Assembly (NCBI GenBank): GCA_013201395.1
Contig: JABMJD010000009.1
Location: 1 to 64,000 of the forward strand
Reading direction: 5' to 3'
DNA length: 64,000 bases
Source of the DNA: Candidatus Syntrophopropionicum ammoniitolerans
GTDB taxonomy: Bacteria; Bacillota; Desulfotomaculia; Desulfotomaculales; Pelotomaculaceae
Below, in pieces: positions 37,717 to 45,824 of this stretch. The position numbers and the translations under genes are program-made. Below the pieces are notes generated by a model. It worked only from the letters and a program-made list of their open reading frames with translations, did not search any database and had not been told where the DNA came from. The first letter of the stretch is position 1; the number at the start of each line of letters is the position of its first letter.

Positions 37717-38823
37717 TTAGAATGCTTTTCTCACGGTATAGCCTCTCTTCCCGAGAACCTGGATCGCACTTTCCTGATCCTGCTCAGTGGCAAACCCGAC
37801 CCGGATTGTACCGCCTTCTCCCTCACGTACCCTGAGGATTTCGATGTCAGTGATATTAATTCCGCCTCCAGCCAAACAGGTTGTAAAACCGGCAATAATG
37901 CCCGGCCGATCCGGGACAGTTAGTATGATATCAAAAATTACCGGTAGATAGTCTTTAACATTTCCCTGTAAGGTAACGCGCACGGCCCTGGCAGCCGCCA
38001 ATTTGGAGAAAATTGTCTCCATATTTCCCTCCTGCAACAGCCCTGTGAAAAGAGTAAGTTCATCCCTAAAATCGCTAATCATTTTGAGGATTTGTCGGCA
38101 ATTTGTATAAAAAATATCCCTCCACATGGCCGGACAACCGGCGGCTATCCGGGTGGTGTCCCGGAAGCCACCGGCAGCAAGGGGTAAAATAGATTCACTT
38201 TCCGGCAGGCTCACCACAGTATTAACCAGGGAGGCCGCCAACAGATGAGGCAGGTGACTGACGGCGGCCACGGCCAGATCATGCTTTTCCGGTTTAATCT
38301 CGACCACCTTTGCACCGATCCCCGCAACCAGTCTTTTGACCTTTTTTAGCGCCACTGGTTTACTATTGGTTGTGGGGGTAATTAGATAAAAAGCATTTTC
38401 AAATAAATAGGGATCGGCTCCCTTAATCCCATTATGCTCGGAACCGGCCATGGGGTGGCCGCCTACAAAACTAATCCCGGGAGGCAGCAGATTCTCCGCC
38501 TCCTGCACCACCTTAGTCTTGGTACTCCCAACATCGGTAACTACCGCCCCCGAAGCTAGATGGGGCCATATTTCATGCAGTATCGGAATTGTGGCCCCCA
38601 CCGGTGTAGCAATAATAACCAGATCTGCCCCGGCTACCCCTGCGGCAGGAGAAGCTGTATATCGATCTACTGCACCCAACTCTACTGCCAGATGCAAATT
38701 ATCCACACAGGAATCCACCCCAACTACCTCATTTACCAGCTTACTCCTGCGCAGGGACATGCCGAGGGAACCGCCGATAAGACCAACACCTATGATGGTC
38801 ACCCGGTTAAAATCAGGATTCAA
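37717..38823 (-). CDS. tyrA: Prephenate dehydrogenase with C-terminal ACT domain
   Basis: NAD-dependent oxidative decarboxylation of prephenate to 4-hydroxyphenylpyruvate for tyrosine. 368 residues, TTG start overlapping the aroF stop by 4 nt, RBS GGGGAGG upstream. Rossmann motif VTIIGVGLIGGSLGMSLRRS; FVGGHPMAGSEHNG; an ACT domain from about residue 295 (ILTVPDRPGIIAGFTTCLA), giving probable tyrosine feedback inhibition. Confidence 0.95.
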   Translation of the reverse strand: MNPDFNRVTIIGVGLIGGSLGMSLRRSKLVNEVVGVDSCVDNLHLAVELGAVDRYTASPAAGVAGADLVIIATPVGATIPILHEIWPHLASGAVVTDVGSTKTKVVQEAENLLPPGISFVGGHPMAGSEHNGIKGADPYLFENAFYLITPTTNSKPVALKKVKRLVAGIGAKVVEIKPEKHDLAVAAVSHLPHLLAASLVNTVVSLPESESILPLAAGGFRDTTRIAAGCPAMWRDIFYTNCRQILKMISDFRDELTLFTGLLQEGNMETIFSKLAAARAVRVTLQGNVKDYLPVIFDIILTVPDRPGIIAGFTTCLAGGGINITDIEILRVREGEGGTIRVGFATEQDQESAIQVLGKRGYTVRKAF

Positions 38824-39842
38824 GGCATTTTCCTCCCCATAAAACCGGCGATTTTTTTCAAATCATCCATCATCAATTTAAAACCCTTTGGGGTAAGAGA
38901 TTGCTGTCCATCACAAAGGGCTTCCTCCGGATGAGGATGCATTTCCACAATTAGCCCGTCCGCGCCGGCAGCAATGGCCGCCCGGGCCATGGGCGGCACA
39001 AAACGCCATTTACCGATAGCGTGGCTGGGATCAACGATTACCGGCAGGTGCGATAGATGCTTGACCACCGGTACCGCGGTTAGATCCAGAGTATTCCTGG
39101 TATAGTTCTCAAAACTGCGGATGCCCCGCTCACATAGGATCACCTTATAGTTACCGCCGGACATAATGTATTCAGCCGCCATCAACCATTCTTCTATTGT
39201 GCAGGACGGCCCCCTTTTTAAGACAACTGGCTTATCAATCCCCGCTACCTCACGCAAGAGATAGTAATTTTGCATATTGCGGGCACCTATCTGTAAGATG
39301 TCAGCATAATGGGCCACCAGGGGTACATCACGCACATCCATCACCTCTGTGACAATTAAAAGGCCTGTTTCCTCACGCGCTTCTGCTAGAAACTCCAATC
39401 CCTCCTCCGCCAAACCCTGGAAGGAATAAGGGGAGGTTCTAGGTTTAAAGGCCCCACCCCGTAAAATTGCCCCACCGGCATCGCGGACGGACCTGGCGGC
39501 CTGTATCAGCTGCTCTTTGCTTTCTACGGCACAAGGGCCGGCCATAACATGGAGTGTGTCACCACCAATTTCCAGGCCGCCAACCTTAATTATGGTATTA
39601 TCCTCCTGGAAAGTCCGACTGGCCAGCTTATAAGGATGCAGGATAGGTACCACTTTTTCCACACCAGGCATAGATTCCAGATTCACATCACACAAAATAT
39701 TTCTATCCCCAACGGCCCCGATTATAGTACGTTCTATCCCGTGGGAAAGGTGGGTCTGAAATCCAATTTTCCGAAGACGTTCCAAAACCTGTTCTATTTC
39801 ACCATCACCGGCGTGATGATCCATAACCACTATCACATTCAT
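38820..39842 (-). CDS. aroF: 3-deoxy-7-phosphoheptulonate synthase (DAHP synthase)
   Basis: First shikimate pathway step. The true start is the ATG of MNVIVVMDHHAGDGEIEQ with AGGGAGGG just upstream; the 31 codons before it cover the leader terminator. 340 residues: an N-terminal ferredoxin-like regulatory domain (about 70 residues), then the type I DAHP barrel with VMAGPCAVESKEQL, RGGAFKPRTSPYSFQG and the late IVDPSHAIGKW. First gene after the attenuator-like leader; leads tyrA-aroA and onward. Confidence 0.95.
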   Translation of the reverse strand: MNVIVVMDHHAGDGEIEQVLERLRKIGFQTHLSHGIERTIIGAVGDRNILCDVNLESMPGVEKVVPILHPYKLASRTFQEDNTIIKVGGLEIGGDTLHVMAGPCAVESKEQLIQAARSVRDAGGAILRGGAFKPRTSPYSFQGLAEEGLEFLAEAREETGLLIVTEVMDVRDVPLVAHYADILQIGARNMQNYYLLREVAGIDKPVVLKRGPSCTIEEWLMAAEYIMSGGNYKVILCERGIRSFENYTRNTLDLTAVPVVKHLSHLPVIVDPSHAIGKWRFVPPMARAAIAAGADGLIVEMHPHPEEALCDGQQSLTPKGFKLMMDDLKKIAGFMGRKMP

Positions 39843-39892
39843 ACCCTCCCTAATTATGCAAGTCACATTGATATTAATTTTACCATTAAAAA

Positions 39893-39917
39893 CAAAAAAA
39901 CACCCCTGAGGAGTGCT
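39893..39917 (-). terminator. Terminator at the end of the aroF leader
   Basis: On the minus strand AGCACTCC-TCA-GGGGTGTT forms eight pairs including two G-U wobbles, followed by a run of T. The pairs that need G-U exist only in minus-strand RNA, so it is directional. It lies about 50 bp before the aroF ATG and makes the leader a candidate attenuator. Confidence 0.8.
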
Positions 39918-39956
39918 AAATAAGATCACAGGCACATAATCATAATTATCGCCCCC

Positions 39957-40102
39957 CTACCATGCTGCCGTTCTTCAACTGTTTTGTCCTACCTGGTAAT
40001 GCAGGACCTTTTCCCAGGCCCGGCGTCCATCCTACCATACTAACCGTACAATCCCTTGTGCTGCAGCCCCTCCGGGCCGGCAGCACAGCTACCATCTACC
40101 AT
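39957..40102 (-). promoter_or_regulatory. Four ATGGTAG repeats (NAG-triplet motif) in the aroF leader
   Basis: Exact copies at 39957-39963, 40032-40038, 40089-40095 and 40096-40102. The last two are directly tandem, giving UAG-N4-UAG; other copies have UAG-N5-UAG and CAG-N5-UAG spacing. HutP of Bacillus subtilis is known to bind NAG triplets separated by 4 nt. One copy abuts the 3' arm and two abut the 5' arm of the alternative long-range helix. Confidence 0.65.
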
Positions 40103-40111
40103 AGTTTTTTT

Positions 40112-40141
40112 ATTTTAGCATACCCCGCCGCCCACTGGCAA
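40112..40141 (-). promoter_or_regulatory. Promoter of the aroF leader
   Basis: On the minus strand TTGCCA (40136-40141), 18-bp spacer, TAAAAT (40112-40117), with a TG one base before the -10 (extended -10). It lies just after the aroH stop and feeds the leader RNA. Confidence 0.7.
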
Positions 40142-40153
40142 TGGACAGCTGCC

Positions 40154-40522
40154 CTATTTGATGTCTTCCCGCAAGCAGGCAGCCTTTTTTAGGTAAATAT
40201 GTTTTATTTCTCTTTGTGACTTGTCAGTGTTAATATGGATCAATATCCTGATACATCTGGGGAGGCTGCCGGGAACATCCAATTCCCGGGCATCAAGAAG
40301 CGGCACATATTTCAAACCTCTATCCCGGGCCGCCCGGGCTGGAAAACAGGCATCCAGGTCCTCCGTCATGGTAAAAATAATGCTGGCCATGTCACCAGCC
40401 TCAATATCGTTTTCCTTAATTATAGTATCCAATAGTTCCCCAGTGGCGGCCAGGATTTCTTCCGCCGAATTCCGTTCCACCGTAATGGCGCCGCGGATCC
40501 CTCTAAGAACTGTTTCACCCAA
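40154..40522 (-). CDS. aroH: Chorismate mutase, AroH type
   Basis: Converts chorismate to prephenate, the branch to Phe and Tyr. The TTG at 40522 (read as Met, then GETVLRGIRGAITVERN) is preceded seven bases upstream by GGGAGGA; a TTG five codons earlier lies inside that RBS. About 122 residues; the GIRGAITVERNSAEEILAAT opening and DLDACFPARAARD motif are typical of the monofunctional trimeric enzyme. Ends 12 bp before the aroF-leader promoter region; follows the hutP-like gene. Confidence 0.93.
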   Translation of the reverse strand: MGETVLRGIRGAITVERNSAEEILAATGELLDTIIKENDIEAGDMASIIFTMTEDLDACFPARAARDRGLKYVPLLDARELDVPGSLPRCIRILIHINTDKSQREIKHIYLKKAACLREDIK

Positions 40523-40603
40523 ACTGCTTCCTCCCAATGCATAATTGAAACCAAAAGGCTAAAAGGCAAAGCCGCAGCCCATGGAGCGGTTCCCATCATG
40601 TTA

Positions 40604-41026
40604 TCAACCGGACTGAACAGCCCTATGGCCCAACCCAATCGCTACCTCATCCAAATGTAATAATCCTACACCAAAAAAAATTGCTACACTGATATGATCC
40701 TCTTTCCGGGCGATACCTATTTTACCGCCAACATTAAAACCCAGGGCTTTTAACATTATTTGTGATAAGGCTTCCCTTGTTGCTCCGGCCACGGCTCCCT
40801 CGTCGGCATGCTGCTCTTTGATAACACCTTCCCTCTTTGAGGCCACCACAGCACGCTCAATGATTCTATTAACAGACGAAATAAAGTCACCGCCGTAATC
40901 TACCGCCGCTGTCCTAAAACCTTCTCTAGCAAAACGCTGTTTATACTCCCTCTCTTGTTCCCTACTGCTGGTCAGGGCCATCTCTATAGCTACGCTTGCC
41001 GTTCTGCGGCTGCCATATAGTGTCAT
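40604..41026 (-). CDS. hutP: HutP-family RNA-binding antiterminator-like protein
   Basis: 140 residues. HutP in Bacillus is a hexameric, Mg- and L-histidine-dependent RNA-binding protein that prevents termination in the hut operon. Family-like segments here: REGFRTAAVDYGGDFISSVNRIIERAVVA in short pieces, KEQHADEGAVAGATREALSQI (contains the His-Glu metal/ligand region) and DHISVAIFFGVGLLHLDEVAIGLGHRAV. No hut genes are present; instead aroH and aroF follow. It may respond to a different ligand, such as an aromatic amino acid, but this is inference. Own promoter at 41088-41116. Confidence 0.75.
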   Translation of the reverse strand: MTLYGSRRTASVAIEMALTSSREQEREYKQRFAREGFRTAAVDYGGDFISSVNRIIERAVVASKREGVIKEQHADEGAVAGATREALSQIMLKALGFNVGGKIGIARKEDHISVAIFFGVGLLHLDEVAIGLGHRAVQSG

Positions 41027-41087
41027 TATTATATACCACCTTGCCTCTAACAGGAGTGCAGGCGTTGTCCCGGCGCCTACTAAAAAT

Positions 41088-41116
41088 ATTATACTTTACA
41101 GATGTTTGAAAAGCAA
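41088..41116 (-). promoter_or_regulatory. Promoter of hutP-aroH
   Basis: On the minus strand TTGCTT (41111-41116), 17-bp spacer, TATAAT (41088-41093). The transcript leader is about 55 nt and contains a TAGTAG and another TAG, so autoregulation by the hutP-like protein is conceivable. Confidence 0.65.
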
Positions 41117-41189
41117 ACCAACCCTGATCTGGGACAACCTGGGGCATAACATTTGGTACCCTCACCATCAATCCAAATTCCACAGTGCC

Positions 41190-41660
41190 CTATTTTGATA
41201 AGCGTACCAATGCAATATTCCCCAGGCTCTCATTCACGGTAATAGTAAGCCCGGGTTGTGGTTCGGCTACCTCTCGGCTTACGTCCAATACCTCAATTTT
41301 AAAGGGTCTTTCATACCGGGTCCCATCAACCTGTAAAACATCTCCTTCGGCAACGGAAACTGTCACATAGCGGCCGTTAAAAACCCCGGCCACCTCGCCA
41401 CTTACCAGCACCCGTGCCTGTGGCAGCGAGACAAACTCCTTTAATCTCAGGGTTACAACTGGTTTGTTCAGGTCCCTGCCGGCGGCTGCCTGTTGGGGTC
41501 CCATATAGCTGCCGCCCATTACTGGTTCCGCATTTTGGCCGTACTGATCACCGCCCAAAAATACCTGTGTCCCCAGCACCAGCAAAGCTATAATAATTAC
41601 TGCTCTGATTAGGACGGTCTCTAGTATGTTATCCCAAGATCTACCTGGTGGTATTCTCAT
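41190..41660 (-). CDS. Hypothetical membrane-anchored protein
   Basis: 156 residues, ATG with GGGGGAC upstream. One N-terminal membrane helix (LIRAVIIIALLVLGTQVFL), then an exposed beta-rich domain of about 105 residues ending VNESLGNIALVRLSK. I do not recognise the family. It is followed on the same strand by the hutP-like gene and preceded by another uncharacterised gene. Confidence 0.65.
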   Translation of the reverse strand: MRIPPGRSWDNILETVLIRAVIIIALLVLGTQVFLGGDQYGQNAEPVMGGSYMGPQQAAAGRDLNKPVVTLRLKEFVSLPQARVLVSGEVAGVFNGRYVTVSVAEGDVLQVDGTRYERPFKIEVLDVSREVAEPQPGLTITVNESLGNIALVRLSK

Positions 41661-41745
41661 TTTTTGTCCCCCATAAAAAAATTTACCAGTAAAATTGTAT
41701 GAATAATACTGGCAGGATATTCCTATAGGGAAATGGTCTTTAATT

Positions 41746-42294
41746 TTACCCCAGGTTGTATTTTCTTTCCAACCGGGACCTTGATTCTTTCATCTCCTGG
41801 TGAACCTTAAAAAGCAGTCTCTCAATTTCTGCATGGTTCAATGAAATATAAGCCGGATCCAGTATTTCTATCTTCCTGAAGTCGTCCCGGGCCAGAAAAC
41901 GGATTATATTTTCCAAGGCATCCGCCTTAACCGTAAGTATTAATGGGGCATAGGCAGTATCACTGTTATTTATATCGTCATATACAGTATACACATCCCC
42001 GGAAACGTCGATATCAATAATCTGCATGCCCTGCAGCGGCACGTTGCGAAATATGGTAATCTGCTGTTCCCGCGCCTCTTCAGCCGCTTTGTCCGTGGGT
42101 TTGCCGCCAAACAAAAAGCGCCCCGGCTTACCGGTGCCGCTAAAGTCAAGGCGAATTTTAAATAGAATGCCATCTCTATCAGTTATGTTGTCTGTGGCCT
42201 GGCTATTTGACAACAGAATCCCTCCCACATCTTTGGGTGCTATTTTATCGTATAATTCTCTTCGGCTTAAGGAATTCCTTCTTGACTTGGCCAA
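41746..42294 (-). CDS. Hypothetical conserved soluble protein
   Basis: 182 residues, basic N-terminus (AKSRRNSLSRRELYDK), middle region ILFKIRLDFSGTGKPGRFLFGGKP and an acidic/helical C-terminus (HAEIERLLFKVHQEMKESRSRLE). TTG start has a poor RBS, so the true start is uncertain. Family not recognised. Sits between rluB and the membrane protein gene. Confidence 0.6.
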   Translation of the reverse strand: MAKSRRNSLSRRELYDKIAPKDVGGILLSNSQATDNITDRDGILFKIRLDFSGTGKPGRFLFGGKPTDKAAEEAREQQITIFRNVPLQGMQIIDIDVSGDVYTVYDDINNSDTAYAPLILTVKADALENIIRFLARDDFRKIEILDPAYISLNHAEIERLLFKVHQEMKESRSRLERKYNLG

Positions 42295-42324
42295 TGGATC
42301 TTATTTGCACTATGCCCAGGATGA

Positions 42325-43071
42325 TCATTTATTATTTCCCAGCCCGCATTTGCGCCGCAACATTCTTAACTCAACCCCCGTCAGGTGGCGGTACTGACCG
42401 GGCTTAAGATCAGCAATATCCAACCCCCCCAGGCTGGTTCTTTTAAGGCGCATTACAGGATACCCAATATGTGCGCACATCCGTTTAACCTGGTGTTTAC
42501 GGCCTTCGTGAATAGTGATCTCCAAAAGGGCATTGCCGTTTTTTTCGCTCTTGAACCGGACTTTGGCGGGAGCAGTAGGGCCGTCTGCAAGCAGTAATCC
42601 CTTTTCCATCTGTTTCAGCCCAATCTTATCGGGCACACCCGCCACCCGTACCTGATAGGTCTTGGGGATCTGGTGCCTGGGGTGAGTGAGGGCATGGGTC
42701 AGGTCTCCATCATTGGTCAGTAGGAGCAGCCCCTCACTATCATAATCCAGCCTGCCTACAGGGTAGACCCGGCCGTCATTAGCATTATCCTTTAAAAGAT
42801 CGGGGACCTTCCGGCGACCTTTTTCATCACTCATAGTCGTTATGTAGCCTCTGGGTTTATACATTAGAATATACTGCCGGGCCGGTGATAGATTGATACC
42901 TTCTCCCTCAACCAGGATCCTGTCTGCGGCCGGATCAACCTTTACACCCGGTTCCTGGACAACCTTGCCGTTTACCTTTACCAGGCCGGCTGCAATCAAT
43001 TCTTCACAGCGCCGTCGTGAAGCCACCCCCGCCCTGGCCATAACCTTTTGCAACCGTTCCATCTGTCCCAT
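42325..43071 (-). CDS. rluB: 23S rRNA pseudouridine synthase, RluB/RsuA family
   Basis: Isomerises uridine in 23S rRNA. 248 residues: N-terminal S4 RNA-binding domain (RLQKVMARAGVASRRRCEELI) and a catalytic domain with VGRLDYDSEGLLLLTNDG (catalytic Asp) and the late EGRKHQVKRMCAHIGYPVMRLKR. RBS GGGGGG before the ATG. Normal length for the RluB type. Confidence 0.93.
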   Translation of the reverse strand: MGQMERLQKVMARAGVASRRRCEELIAAGLVKVNGKVVQEPGVKVDPAADRILVEGEGINLSPARQYILMYKPRGYITTMSDEKGRRKVPDLLKDNANDGRVYPVGRLDYDSEGLLLLTNDGDLTHALTHPRHQIPKTYQVRVAGVPDKIGLKQMEKGLLLADGPTAPAKVRFKSEKNGNALLEITIHEGRKHQVKRMCAHIGYPVMRLKRTSLGGLDIADLKPGQYRHLTGVELRMLRRKCGLGNNK

Positions 43072-43231
43072 CTTTACCCCCCGGGGTTAACCTGATTACA
43101 ACACTAGTTATTACCATCTAAGGGCCATATAATTACAAATGCCCTCTTTGCTTTCTACAGACTATATTTTCACCTAATACCGCATTTTAAGCTATTCTAC
43201 CACCAGTAGTAGGAACATTTCAAGAAAGATT

Positions 43232-43765
43232 CTATTGAAATACCATCCTCACGATTATTACTGATGCTATCAGGGTGGTAAAATCAGCAACCAGCCCCAA
43301 CAAAACTGAGTAACGATATTTCCTAATGCCTACGGAGCCGAAATATAATGTCAAAATGTAGAAGGTCGTGTCACAGCTCCCCTGCATTGTGGACACGAGA
43401 CGGCCCAAAAAACTGTCCGGTCCGTAGGTTTTAACTACATCAGAAGCGATTCCCAGGGCTGCCCCGCCGGAGAGGGGACGCATTACAGCATGAGGCAACA
43501 CCTCTGCCGGAAGACCGATATAGTTTAACACCGGTGAAAGAACAACTACCAGCACCTCCATGGCCCCTGAAGCCCTGAATATGCTGATAGCCACCAACAT
43601 CGCCACCAGGTAGGGGATCGTCTTTATGGCGGTAGCAAACCCGGCTTCAGCCCCCTCAACAAAGGTCTCATATACCTTCACACCGCGCAGCATAGCCACC
43701 ACCGGAACAATTAGCAGGATAACGGGGATAGCCCAGCGGGACAGTTCAGCAATTACAGCAAACAT
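43232..43765 (-). CDS. spmB: Spore maturation protein B
   Basis: 177-residue nucleoside-recognition/gate-type membrane protein needed with SpmA for full spore core dehydration. Motifs: LSRWAIPVILLIVPVVAMLRGV, LVAMLVAISIFRASGAM and QGSCDTTFYILTLYFGSVG. GAGGGG precedes the ATG. Follows spmA by 7 bp. Confidence 0.94.
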   Translation of the reverse strand: MFAVIAELSRWAIPVILLIVPVVAMLRGVKVYETFVEGAEAGFATAIKTIPYLVAMLVAISIFRASGAMEVLVVVLSPVLNYIGLPAEVLPHAVMRPLSGGAALGIASDVVKTYGPDSFLGRLVSTMQGSCDTTFYILTLYFGSVGIRKYRYSVLLGLVADFTTLIASVIIVRMVFQ

Positions 43766-43772
43766 GCACCCC

Positions 43773-44360
43773 TCACCTCCTGCCTGAATAAATCAGGCGC
43801 AGCAGCCTGTCCACCATAATGGCCACAAACATACTGGTGGCAGTAGCCATGATGGTAGGCCCAACAATTTCAGTGGGGTCAGCCGAGCCATACAATAAAC
43901 GTATACCGATTATCGTCGTGGGAATTAAGGTAATACAGGATGTATTTAAACCAAGGAAGGTACACATAGCCTCTGAAGCGGTGTCACTATTTCTGTTTAG
44001 TGTCTGTAATTCACGCATGGCGATCAGTCCCATTGGTGTGGCCGCATTGCCCAGTCCCAGGATATTGGCGCTAAGGTTCATCACTATGGCCCCCATAGCC
44101 GGGTGATCCCTGGGTACACTGGGAAAAAGAAACCGCATCAAAGGGCGCACCAGCCAGGCCAGCGCCCGCACCAAACCAGCCGCTTCAGCCAATTTCATAA
44201 TACCCAGCCAGAATGTAATGATGGCAATAAGACTAAGTGATATTTTCACCGCATCATTGGCACCTTCCAAAGCTGCTTTGGTAATGATTTCAATGTTGCC
44301 GTTTGCGGCAGCGACTAAGATGCTAAAAACCACCATCACCAGCCAGACAATATTCACCAT
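43773..44360 (-). CDS. spmA: Spore maturation protein A
   Basis: About 195 residues, ATG of MVNIVWLVMVVFSILVAAANG with GGGGGTAGG upstream. Gate-domain membrane protein; motif GNAATPMGLIAMRELQTLN and NTSCITLIPTTIIGIR. Partner of SpmB. In many spore formers dacF precedes spmA; here an FAD oxidoreductase gene lies upstream instead. Confidence 0.94.
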   Translation of the reverse strand: MVNIVWLVMVVFSILVAAANGNIEIITKAALEGANDAVKISLSLIAIITFWLGIMKLAEAAGLVRALAWLVRPLMRFLFPSVPRDHPAMGAIVMNLSANILGLGNAATPMGLIAMRELQTLNRNSDTASEAMCTFLGLNTSCITLIPTTIIGIRLLYGSADPTEIVGPTIMATATSMFVAIMVDRLLRLIYSGRR

Positions 44361-44477
44361 ATTTCCTACCCCCATACATAGGGTTGTCCTATGTTACCTT
44401 ATGACCAGCAGTAAACAAATAGTACAAAATATGGTAAACGGGCGATCGTCCTCGGGCACCGGCCTGGAACCACCCGG

Positions 44478-45755
44478 CTATAACATCCTTTGCTTGAAAA
44501 TGTCTGTTAACCCTATTTTATCTACCCTTTCTTTTATTCTTGCAATATCAGTTGTATACAACCCTAGTTCCCCCATCCGTTCAAAATATACCGAACCGGA
44601 AAAGGTATACTTTTTACCCAACCCTGCTGTTTTTTTCATTTCCCGATGCATAAAGGAAATAATATCACCGCAGGCTAGTTCATCAGGCAGTACCAGAGGT
44701 TCACGACCGCTTATAAGCCTTACGGCATTATGCCCCGCTAAAAACCCAGTGGCAATCGCCTCCGTATGCCCCACCAGTAATCCCGTTTTTTCTCCTGCAC
44801 AAAACAGATTCTGCACACCCAAAACCCGCAATGCCGCATCACAGGGTGCCATGGCCATAAACCGCACCGAGTTGCCTTTCCCCCCCGAATAGGGATCCGC
44901 ATAGCGGGCATCCTGAAAACCGTCCAGGGTGCGCAGAATTTCCAGGGGGAAATAGGGGGTCATCAATTTAGCATGGCCGGTGTCCAGGATGATCAGATTT
45001 TTGGCAAAGTCGTTTAATGCATACTGCTGACATGCTTTCTTTTGCAACTGTTCGGACTTGTGCAGATGATGGGGCAGCGGCACTACCAGCACACCCTCAT
45101 GTTCCAGCTTCCGTATCAGATCAGGCCTAATGGATTTTTTCTCTAACTTACAAGAACCGCTCATGGCTTCAAAATGAGGGAAACCCTCACCTGCCCTTAT
45201 CTCGGCCACACCGGCCCGATCAGTCAGGCTTACTCGCGGCCCAAAAGTAGGGCAGCGTAGAATACACATGGCGCACCCGGCACCGTAGCGCAGGCAGTTC
45301 CCAGCCGGTCCGGCAGTACCCGTACAGTCAATATATACGTCACCCTTGATTTCTTCACCATCTGCGGTCAACAAACTGGCAATAGCGTCTCCATTTCTGG
45401 AAACCCTGGTCACCCTTTTCTGTAACTCCAGCCGGACCCCACCAAGTAATAGCAATGACCTTATAGCCGGCTCGATCCTGGTCACGTCGTAAAGCATGGC
45501 GTGTAAATGCCCGGGGAAATTCACATCACGGTGGGTAACCACTGTCTCTATTACCGCAAGCAGTTCACCACCACCCATAGCCACGATTTCCTCATGGGCG
45601 GTAAACCGGCCGTTATTGCGCATAATGCCGCCTACAAGCCCTGTTCCGAGCAGCATATCCGTCTTTTCCACTAAAATGGCTTTGGCCCCTGCCGCCTGCA
45701 CTGAAAAAGCGGCCGCACAGCCGGCCCAGCCACCACCCACTATTACAACGTGCAT
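44478..45755 (-). CDS. FAD-dependent oxidoreductase
   Basis: 425 residues. FAD-binding Rossmann motif VVIVGGGWAGCAAAFSVQAAGAKAILVE in short form at the N-terminus, GTGLVGGIMRNNGRF, and a DCTGTAGPAGNC segment for the second FAD contact. A CAMCILRCP cysteine cluster near residue 145 is unusual and could bind an iron-sulfur cluster or act as a redox site. The ending FCAGEKTGLLVGHTEAIATGFLAGHNA resembles MnmG/GidA-like or fumarate-reductase-like flavoproteins. Substrate unknown. RBS GGGGAGG before the ATG. Confidence 0.8.
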   Translation of the reverse strand: MHVVIVGGGWAGCAAAFSVQAAGAKAILVEKTDMLLGTGLVGGIMRNNGRFTAHEEIVAMGGGELLAVIETVVTHRDVNFPGHLHAMLYDVTRIEPAIRSLLLLGGVRLELQKRVTRVSRNGDAIASLLTADGEEIKGDVYIDCTGTAGPAGNCLRYGAGCAMCILRCPTFGPRVSLTDRAGVAEIRAGEGFPHFEAMSGSCKLEKKSIRPDLIRKLEHEGVLVVPLPHHLHKSEQLQKKACQQYALNDFAKNLIILDTGHAKLMTPYFPLEILRTLDGFQDARYADPYSGGKGNSVRFMAMAPCDAALRVLGVQNLFCAGEKTGLLVGHTEAIATGFLAGHNAVRLISGREPLVLPDELACGDIISFMHREMKKTAGLGKKYTFSGSVYFERMGELGLYTTDIARIKERVDKIGLTDIFKQRML

Positions 45756-45824
45756 AAAAAATCCTCCCCTTTGTCTACTATATTCAGGAAGGATCCTAAA
45801 AGCTTATATAATTCCATAAAAAGG

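Larger units (their letters stand above)
39893..40105 (-). ncRNA. Structured aroF leader RNA, candidate attenuator/riboregulator
   Basis: About 210 nt between a promoter (40112-40141) and a terminator, with no ORF of note except a possible 5-codon peptide near 39940 (MIMCL). It has four ATGGTAG copies (40096-40102, 40089-40095, 40032-40038, 39957-39963). The minus-strand segment at 40078-40087 can pair with either 40057-40064 (TGTGCTGC with GCAGCACA) or with 39963-39970 (TGCTGCCG with CGGCAGCA), mutually exclusive folds. A further helix joins 40072-40078 to 40017-40023 (GGCCCGG/CCGGGCC). No T-box signature. The hutP-like and aroH genes lie just upstream. It is a leader by position and structure; the regulator is inferred. 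Confidence 0.6.

Noticed and set aside
39893-40105. T-box riboswitch before aroF
   Set aside because: The conserved T-box sequence (GGGTGGTACCGCG type) and specifier stem are absent.
39957-40105. SRP (4.5S) RNA-like reading of the GC-rich part of the aroF leader
   Set aside because: The SRP apical GGAAG loop and its asymmetric internal loop are missing; position and terminator favour a leader.
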